Shown: piece after piece, positions 57,329 through 64,000 of the stretch
Layout: every line of letters starts with the position of its first letter
Numbering within the stretch: the first letter of the stretch is position 1
DNA from: Chloranthus sessilifolius
Lineage: Eukaryota; Streptophyta; Magnoliopsida; Chloranthales; Chloranthaceae
Length of the DNA stretch: 64,000 nucleotides
Reading direction: 5' to 3'
Assembly (NCBI GenBank): GCA_021018995.1
Contig: CM037587.1
Span: 91,757,251-91,821,250 of the forward strand
Translations under genes and position numbers: made by a program
Notes under the pieces: model-generated
The model's input: only the letters and a program-made list of their open reading frames with translations
Told to the model about the DNA's origin: nothing
Databases searched by the model: none

Positions 57329-58762
57329 CATAAAATTAGGGTAAAGAAAGCACGAATACTCTATTTTCTATACCGTACCCATATTGTATCTGTATCGGGA
57401 TACTAATACTTGAGGGATATGACTGCATGCGTATCCTGGGCGTTTCTTGGAAAATATAATTAAAAGAAGAAGACATTAGACTCACAGTTTGGGATTTAGG
57501 ATTTTTCGGAAAAAAAGCAGAAGAAGAAATCAAATGAGACTACTTGGGAGCCTATCAACGTGCACCCTACCTATTTGAAATAAGTCTCTATAAGTTTTTT
57601 TTATTTATTTTTTCATTTTGTTACATTTATTAACCTAAATATATCTAAAAATATATAAAAATAATAATTTTTAAATATGTGTATCTCCAATATCGTATTT
57701 TGAGTTTTTGATAATTGTCTTATCACCGTATCCGTATCGTACCCGTGGCTGTGCTTCTTAGATCAAGGTGTTAATTAAAAAATAAAGATGAGTGCATAAA
57801 ATAAATGAGATAAAGATGGTTTATGATCTAAGCAAAACAAGAAGGCTTGCATGTCAAATGGGTATGAAATAATGAATGGCAACTCAAGGAGTTCATAAAG
57901 TTATAGAATGCAATATACTACTAGTACTATTACTAAGTGAAAACAACACAAGGGGAAAAACATAAAACAGATAATTTGCAAATACCCAAGAGTAATAGGA
58001 AAGGAAGATTTGAGAGACACAAAGGAGTATAATAGTTAAAAAAATCAAGTACCTGGAGAAAAGGGTTCCACAATCACATCTATACTCTCTTGTTCCACAT
58101 GTTTTAGAATGAGCTTTCCAATCAGATTGAACAGCATATCTCTTTGAACACTTATCACACTTCCACTTCTTCTCACCATGTTTTCTACAAAAGTGCTTCT
58201 TAATTCCTGTCAGATCACCAAGAGCCCTTGAAGGATTATGATGAACACAAGATGGCTCTGGACACACATAAACTCTCTTACTCATCATCTCTTTACTATT
58301 TCTCTGCCTTAGCTTCCATGGCAGGTTATGGCCCCTCCTATGCAACTGAAGGTTCTGATCTCTCTGAAACCCCTTGTTGCATATTTCACACACAAATCTA
58401 TTGGTAGCCATTAGAGTTGTTGGAGATAGAGCAATGACCTCTGCATCTGGGTCTTAAACCAAACCCCATGAAAAGCCAAAATAGAAAAGTTAGAAAAATA
58501 ATAGTTGAAGAGAGATGCATAGATTAAAAAATTGAAAAATAAAATAAGATTATATATATATGTATATATATATATATATATATATACCTGGGTTACCAGG
58601 TTGGTTTCTCTTCTTTTTTATTTTCTGTGGTTGCTGCTGTGGGTGATGAGGAGAAATGGGATTGAAGATGGGGTTTAGATGACTAAAGTCCTGAACCCTA
58701 GTACCAGAAGAAACACTAGGTTCTTCAGATAAAGAAGAATTAGACATGGTTGCTAGTAACAT
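55227..58762 (-). CDS. INDETERMINATE-DOMAIN (IDD) C2H2 zinc-finger transcription factor
   Basis: Three exons on the minus strand: 58762-58588, 58452-58053 and 55875-55227. Both introns have GT...AG ends, phases 1 and 2. The protein has 407 residues (402 from the second Met at 58747, MSNSSLSEEPS; which is used is unclear). The nuclear-localisation patch KIKKKRN is at 47-53, then QPGNPDPDAEVIALSPTTLM. The ID domain has four fingers: C2H2 80-100 (CEICNKGFQRDQNLQLHRRG...), C2H2 122-150, C2HC 157-177 (CDKCSKRYAVQSDWKAHSKT...) and C2HC 184-203. The C-terminus is Gln/Pro-rich, with LTRDFLGL at 356-363 and seven Ala at 392-398. IDD proteins bind DNA in the nucleus, often with DELLA or SCARECROW partners, and control patterning and development. 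The MSATALLQKAAQ motif of many family members is not visible. Frame fully intact; the subclass cannot be assigned here. Confidence 0.94.
55876..58052 (-). other. intron 2 of the IDD gene
   Basis: A 2177-bp intron between the codons of the last finger. It contains a CACTA-type MITE (56952-57115), a (GA)n run (about 57307-57328) and AT-rich DNA. An ORF at 56321-56632 on the plus strand has no recognisable content. Confidence 0.85.
56952..57115. mobile_element. CACTA-type MITE in IDD intron 2
   Basis: 164 bp with inverted termini CACTACCAAAAA and TTTTTTTTGTAGTG. The flanking triplets are GAG and AAG, compatible with a 3-bp duplication with one change. Inside are inverted words (TTTGCCGCAAAAAATTGCCG, GGCTGCTGTTAATAG). 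CACTA termini and short size fit a non-autonomous CACTA element. Confidence 0.75.
58551..58586. repeat. (TA)n microsatellite at the IDD intron 1 donor
   Basis: The TA run on the plus strand touches the exon: on the minus strand exon 1 ends CCCAG and the donor reads GTATATATAT. The GT of the splice site is followed directly by the repeat. Confidence 0.85.
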
Positions 58763-59610
58763 GAAGATAAAATCTTAATGAAGCCCAAAAAATTCTTCTG
58801 GTCTCTTGGTTTTGCAATTTTCTTCAAACTGCTCTCTCTTAACTCTTTTCAGAACCTAGAGGCTATAAAGAACTACCAATAATTTTGAACGTCTATTAAA
58901 CCGGTTTTTTCTTGAGGCACAGGTGGCAGTTAGATTACCATCAGAAGAAAGGGCATCATTCAAATGATAACAAAAGAAAATCTCGTGAAGTGTTGATGAC
59001 ATGTAACAAATAAGTCTCTATCTACTGCAATTCTGTAACAAAACTAAGCAAAATCTTTTCATCTGCCCTCAAACCCATCAAGAACTCAACCCTGAATCCT
59101 GTTGAATCTAGGAAAATAGACCCAACATAGAGGTTTCAGCAAATGGGTATTGGAGAGAGGGTGTTTTTATTACAGGCAAGTTATGATTGCAGTCACAGAC
59201 TAAGAACAAAGGGGGTGGCAAATTAGATATTAATAAAATAACAAAAAAAACTCACAAGTAAAAAAGACTCAGAAAACAAGAAAAAGCAATGGAATTCTGC
59301 AAAGTAGATGTGGATGAGGCCATACCCAAGAACAGGAATCATCTTCTCTTGATCCCACAAAATTCATATTCTATTCTATGGGGTTTTTTTTCTTTTTTGT
59401 TAATTCAAATGCCTGACGTTTGAACTTTCTGTCTTTTCTTTTGTTTCTGTTATAAAACACCCAACACTAAAAGGGTCTTGATTTCAATGGAATGAATCAT
59501 TTTAAAAGGAGAGGGGGAAGACACATCTAGAGAGAGAAAGAGTGCTTAGTTAGAGAGATATGGTTATAGAAAAAAGCTCAGTAAAGGCTTCACAAGCTTT
59601 TTATACAAAC
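58763..59610 (-). promoter_or_regulatory. upstream region of the IDD gene with a candidate TATA box
   Basis: On the minus strand TATAAAAA lies at 59605-59598. Pyrimidine-rich leader-like DNA follows (CTCTCTAACTAAGCACTC and similar words, 59580-59520). This would give a 5' UTR of nearly 800 bases, which is long unless it contains an intron. The assignment is a guess from composition alone. Confidence 0.3.
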
Positions 59611-62249
59611 AAGTATGATTGATTCATTGATTGAACTAGGTTGCCCTTTCTTTTATTCTTATTCATTTTTTTGAGTTTAGTTTGTTATTTATATTTGATA
59701 GATTGCTTGGATTTATTTATTTATTTATCTATTACTTTATTAGTTAAATTTATAACTTTTTTTATTCTCATCTTACGTTCTTCTGTGTAGTGAAAGTGCA
59801 TAACCCCACCATAGAGAATTTTGAAGGTCTCTTCTTTCTTTATCTTTTCAAACTTTTTTTTATTCCAAAACCAAAGATAGATAGATAGATAGATATAAGC
59901 ATAGTAAATTGAAGAGTTTTGATGCTCACAATTCTTTGACGGGTGTTAAATCTTAATTTATCGCTGGTAGATTTCGGTTTAGGAATTTGACCCAGCCGGT
60001 TAAAGTCTTGAAAGTGATGGAAAATTTACCAAAATTTTGACTGAAATTCAGATTGATCTTGGTTTCACCGAAACCGAAACTGAGATTTTGATCCTTGGGT
60101 GCAATACCTTTATGTTATATCATCTGAATGGTAATGGTTATTTGAGGAGAAAAGGTTATGTGAGATAAATTAGTTGACTGCATCTAATACCATAAGATTT
60201 CAAAATGGATTGCCTGCGATTAACCAACCCCAAGATGTAACCTCCATGTTATGGTGTTTGTGAAAACACCCCAACTATGTTCAATGAGAAGAAAAAGGTG
60301 CGTTCCACTTGGTCAAGTTGAGGGTATTTTTGTAATTTTAGAATGGACTAGGATTTTTGCAGTAGCCAAGTCATTAGTTGACATGTGTCAACAACGTGGC
60401 TGATCTTCAATCCCAACGGTCTTTTCACGAATCACGAAGCAGTGCAAGACCATTTGATTAAGCTTTGGCCTCCAAATCAAAGTAGTGTGCATGATGAGCA
60501 AATGGACCATTTCGTTTCACTGGTCGTTGGAATCCTAAACAAGTCTCCGGTCTTAATAGACATCACAAGGGTAAATCAGTCATTTTATATGTGGGTTTGT
60601 ATCAGTTGGTTAGACCCGAAGACCAATAATGGTGTTTTGACATAGAACAATCTTAACCGTACAATGAGTCGTCCATGGTACATCAGCCACCCCCACTTGG
60701 CAGCCTTCCACGTGGACAAGATGGTAGTACTTTGATACTTATCCTGGTGTATGTGGACTTAATTAGATGACCCAAACATCATCATTGGTGTCCGGGCGGG
60801 CGGTACCAACTAATTCAACAGTTGGCATGCTTGCTATGTGATTTTATTTTTATTTTTATTTTATTTTATTTTATTTTATTTTATTTTATCTTATAAAGAC
60901 AAGTGGAAAAGACAATAAGAATTACCTCTAATATAAGGGAGTAGATCTTGAGTTTGATTCTCGTCCGTGAGACTGTAACGTCATAATTGAAGCTGCTCTG
61001 CAAGCGGGCCTACTCTTTAAATAAGTTTTTTTTTATAAAGAAGTGCTTTGCCAATCTTTTAGGGAGAGAGAGATGTTAATTACTTATGATCATATCATAT
61101 GGGTTGAAATTTTTTATTTTTTATTTTTCATTTTTCCTGAAAAGAGATATATACTCTCCATCATCCATATACCAATCTCTTTGCACTCGAATCCTTCTTT
61201 TCGTTGAGTATTAGTGCATGGAGATAGAGGAAAGGAAATAGCAAAAATAATAATTAATTAATTAATGGGGACCACATCTTGTTCACGGGCAGTCTTCCTG
61301 TTTTTATTCCTTGCATTCATTCTCTCTCCTCTCTCTCTCTCTAACCTTAAATATAATAATAAATATTGAAAGTGTTGTCAACTTGTCATGGGCTAACTCT
61401 ACTGTGTACGAGGGTTTAAAACAACGACATATCGGGGGTATCGGCCAGCCCTTAGACCGATACATCCGCCAAATTCGATATATAACCTTATTTATGTTAT
61501 GTTAAAGTATTTTCTTTAAAAAATAACTATAACGTAAAGGAAAAAAGTGTACCCAAGGCCAATTTCTGTATTACGTCCGATTCATATCGGTTGATATCAG
61601 GGCTGGCCCTGGGCCAAGGCCGAAGGGACAGCAGCCTCAAGCCCCAAACTTTGGGGCCCCTAAATCTTGAAAGTTTTTAAAATCTAATAGTGTAATATAA
61701 TTTTAATGTATAAAAGTATTGAATAAATCTAATTGTTTTGTTAGTCAAGTAGCTATTGTTATTTTACTTTTTTACATAAGAGGTTGTGGGTTCAACTCTT
61801 CACGAAATCAGGTCTCGATCGGGTCAGTGCAGGTCATTGATCGGGTCACTGATCTAACTGGATCAGGTCGGATTAGGTCGGGCATATGTATTTCCAGCAG
61901 ATTCTGTGGCTCAATTTTGACCTGACCAAATTTGTTTGACCAAATCTTCTATATATAAGGTACCACTAAACACGCCAACGTTTATGACCCCTTGAAAATC
62001 ATTGATTTCTTCGAATGAGATGATGGAAATTGCTTTTCATATCCATCTTTCACAAAATAGATCTTTTGTTCATGGCCCACCTATCAGACGACAAGTTTTT
62101 ATTTCATGTGTCGCATATCCCCAAAAAATGCCCTTGAATCATATGGCATACAACACTCTCAAATGTGATTTTAAGAGTTTTTTTAAGGATCTATGACACG
62201 TTAATTCACAAACCGACTCTTTTTAAGATCTATTACATGTTGAGGATGG
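59611..62249. other. intergenic, no gene seen
   Basis: It contains short repeats: (GATA)n near 59878-59895, (TTTTA)n near 60842-60893, and a relic at about 61597 beginning CAGGGCTGGCCCTGGGCC, which resembles hAT-element ends but has no partner end. ORFs such as 60385-60645 have no recognised domain. Confidence 0.5.
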
Positions 62250-62630
62250 AACCCGAGGAAAGGGGTTCTGTCCTCCAATGGAGGACGGTGAGCGTCCTCC
62301 AAGATCCTACATTGAGCTCCATGTGACAATTGTAATACTATTTTCATGTCACATGAAACACAGGTGCATTACTTAGATCATCTTTGAAAAAAAATATTTG
62401 AAAACTTATCTTTACCATATATTTCTTTAGCAATAAAAATTGGACCGTTAAAATTAGTCTCAGTTTGACTTGTTCTTTAAAAATATTTTTTTAAACTATC
62501 TTTTTTAAATTGACCTAAACAACACTCGTACTTAATGTGACACCCAAAATTTATTTTGAGTGTCAGGTGGAGCTCCATGTGTATCTTGGAGGACGGTCAC
62601 CGTCTTTCGTTGAATGACCTAATCGGCTCA
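62250..62630. mobile_element. MITE-like repeat, copy 2
   Basis: The termini read GTCCTCCAATGGAGGACGGT and TTGGAGGACGGTCACCGTC, with ACATTGAGCTCCATGTGACA and GTCAGGTGGAGCTCCATGTG inside them. The middle resembles copies 1 and 3 loosely. It ends next to the TA run at 62630-62656. Confidence 0.6.
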
Positions 62631-62656
62631 TATATATATATATATATATATATATA
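62630..62656. repeat. (TA)n microsatellite between MITE copies 2 and 3
   Basis: Short TA dinucleotide run that ends exactly where copy 3 begins (GGGAGCCGATT). Confidence 0.85.
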
Positions 62657-63040
62657 GGGAGCCGATTCCGTCCTCCCATGAAGGGCGGTCACCATCCTCC
62701 AAGGTCCACGTGGAGGTACACATTGCACCCAAAACACTCTTTGGTTGCCACGTGGAGCACAGGTGGATGGTTTAGATCAACTTTTAAAAAAAGAAATTTC
62801 TAAAAAAGCTTTTTAAAAGTGTAAGTCAATGTTTGATTAGTTTCAATGGTCTACATTTCATGACTCAAAAAATACATGGTGGAGATGAATTTTTAAAATT
62901 ATTATTTTTTTAAAAATGATCTAAGCAATACAGCCGAGGTCCATGTCGCATTAAAACAATGTTTTGAATGCCACGTGGACCACCACCTGGAACCTTGGAT
63001 GACGGTGACCGTCTTCCCATAGAGGATAGACACCTTTTCC
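62657..63040. mobile_element. MITE-like repeat, copy 3
   Basis: The left end has GGCGGTCACCATCCTCCAAG with GTCCACGTGGAGG. The right end has GCCACGTGGACCACCACCTG with CTTGGATGACGGTGACCGTC, an inverted match of about 40-50 bases. The middle is AT-rich with no ORF. It lies between TA microsatellites on both sides. Confidence 0.72.
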
Positions 63041-63041
63041 A

Positions 63042-63044
<3 letters not shown>

Positions 63045-63111
<67 letters not shown>
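63045..63111. repeat. (TA)n microsatellite
   Basis: Long TA run directly after MITE copy 3. Confidence 0.9.
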
Positions 63112-63115
<4 letters not shown>

Positions 63116-63629
63116 AATTTTTCTTATTAAATAATCCTAATTTAAAATAAAAATTTCAGGCTCGCTACAATTCCATTTTTTGCAAATGACCTATTAATTT
63201 TGACCTAATCGACGAAACTTATCCAATGAATTTATTTTTTGAACTTTTTGAGGCTGTTAAAATGCTAAAAACTGTCAATGAAAGATTCAATGACAGTTAA
63301 AGAATTATAAAAACATGTCATGCACAATCCTATCATGTATTATTCCGTGTGATATAAGTACGAATTATCTTGTAAAAGATTCGAATGAAAGCAATCTCCA
63401 TTGTCAATTTAATGCCGTCAAACACAATCTAAAATTAATAATGTGTTGGATTTATTGGGCATGTTAGTTCCAAAAATGGTGCCATGCATGCATGCTACTA
63501 GTAACTCAATTTTAACATTAGGGTAAAGTGGAGTTATCATATATGTGGCATCATTGTGGTGTTGTGATTCACGAAATCATACTATGGATTAGATTCATCA
63601 TAAGATCGGGCCAAAGTTTTACTATAATA

Positions 63630-63686
<57 letters not shown>

Positions 63687-64000
63687 TACTAGAGGTAGAG
63701 AGAGTTGTTGTATTGGATCTTAGAGCTAAATCCAATCCACGTAAGCGCTTATTCAAATCACATGACACCAACAATGGCTCCATGTGTACATAATTGACTT
63801 CTCCGTTACCAACCTTGGTGCTTGGGCCGTGGTTCTATGCTTGCTAGTTACGTAATAGAGGCTTTTGGTAGGTCCAATCCGTTCAACCTTCCCTTAGATG
63901 CAAGGAAATATGTTCTTTTTTTTTTCTCTTTTTTTGTTTTAACTTAGGACTAATTCCTAAGGGATGTCCCCCACCATGTAACGAGTATTTCACTAATTAC
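63112..64000. other. intergenic, AT-rich
   Basis: No gene is seen. A further (TA)n run lies at 63631-63679. Confidence 0.5.

Noticed and set aside
60385-60645. 86-codon ORF in intergenic DNA
   Set aside because: No known motif, and the flanks show no promoter or splice context.
61580-61680. Complete hAT element
   Set aside because: Only one end-like sequence (CAGGGCTGGCCCTG) is seen, with no matching inverted end or 8-bp duplication.

Overview
This is plant nuclear DNA. It holds one recognisable host gene beside a roughly 49 kb cluster of nested retrotransposons. The evidence for a flowering plant is: Ty3/gypsy elements of the Tat (Ogre-like) lineage with a second, archaeal-type RNase H; a plant L1-type LINE; plant mobile domain (PMD) genes; and an INDETERMINATE-DOMAIN zinc-finger gene with plant-type introns. 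I cannot name the species.

Layout. 1-3231 is intergenic, with a foldback element at the left edge and a direct repeat near 2.0-2.4 kb. An L1-type LINE begins at about 3247 and ends in a poly(A) tail at 52317, with matching 15-bp target duplications at 3232-3246 and 52316-52330. With its insertions removed it is about 6.05 kb, so it is close to full length. Inside its ORF1 sits Tat element A (+ strand, LTRs 3531-7626 and 42450-44034). A's 5' LTR is itself split by a solo LTR (4240-6705). A runs through gag, protease with G-patch, RT/RNase H, a second RNase H and a decayed integrase to about 18940. There it meets a minus-strand block of a related Tat family. That block is a truncated 5' piece C (18941-21178), a shared LTR (21179-22773), and element B (21179-42233, read right to left from its 5' LTR at 40642-42233). 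A second solo LTR (45969-48471) splits the LINE endonuclease. Host-type sequence resumes at 52331. The IDD zinc-finger gene lies on the minus strand at 55227-58762, and AT-rich intergenic DNA with MITE-like repeats continues to 64000.

How the parts relate. Elements A, B and C share start and end sequences, a tRNA-Arg-type primer binding site, a leader with a triple repeat, and one gag-pol plan. All carry stops or deletions. B also carries two PMD genes antisense to itself between its integrase and 3' LTR. The first can be read as seven exons, each a multiple of three bases, so every intron is phase 0. This antisense passenger module, together with short perfect palindromes repeated through the LTRs, leaders and PMD flanks, is the most unusual content of the window.

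The IDD gene encodes a predicted nuclear transcription factor of about 407 residues with an intact reading frame across three exons. It is the only gene here that I would call functional.
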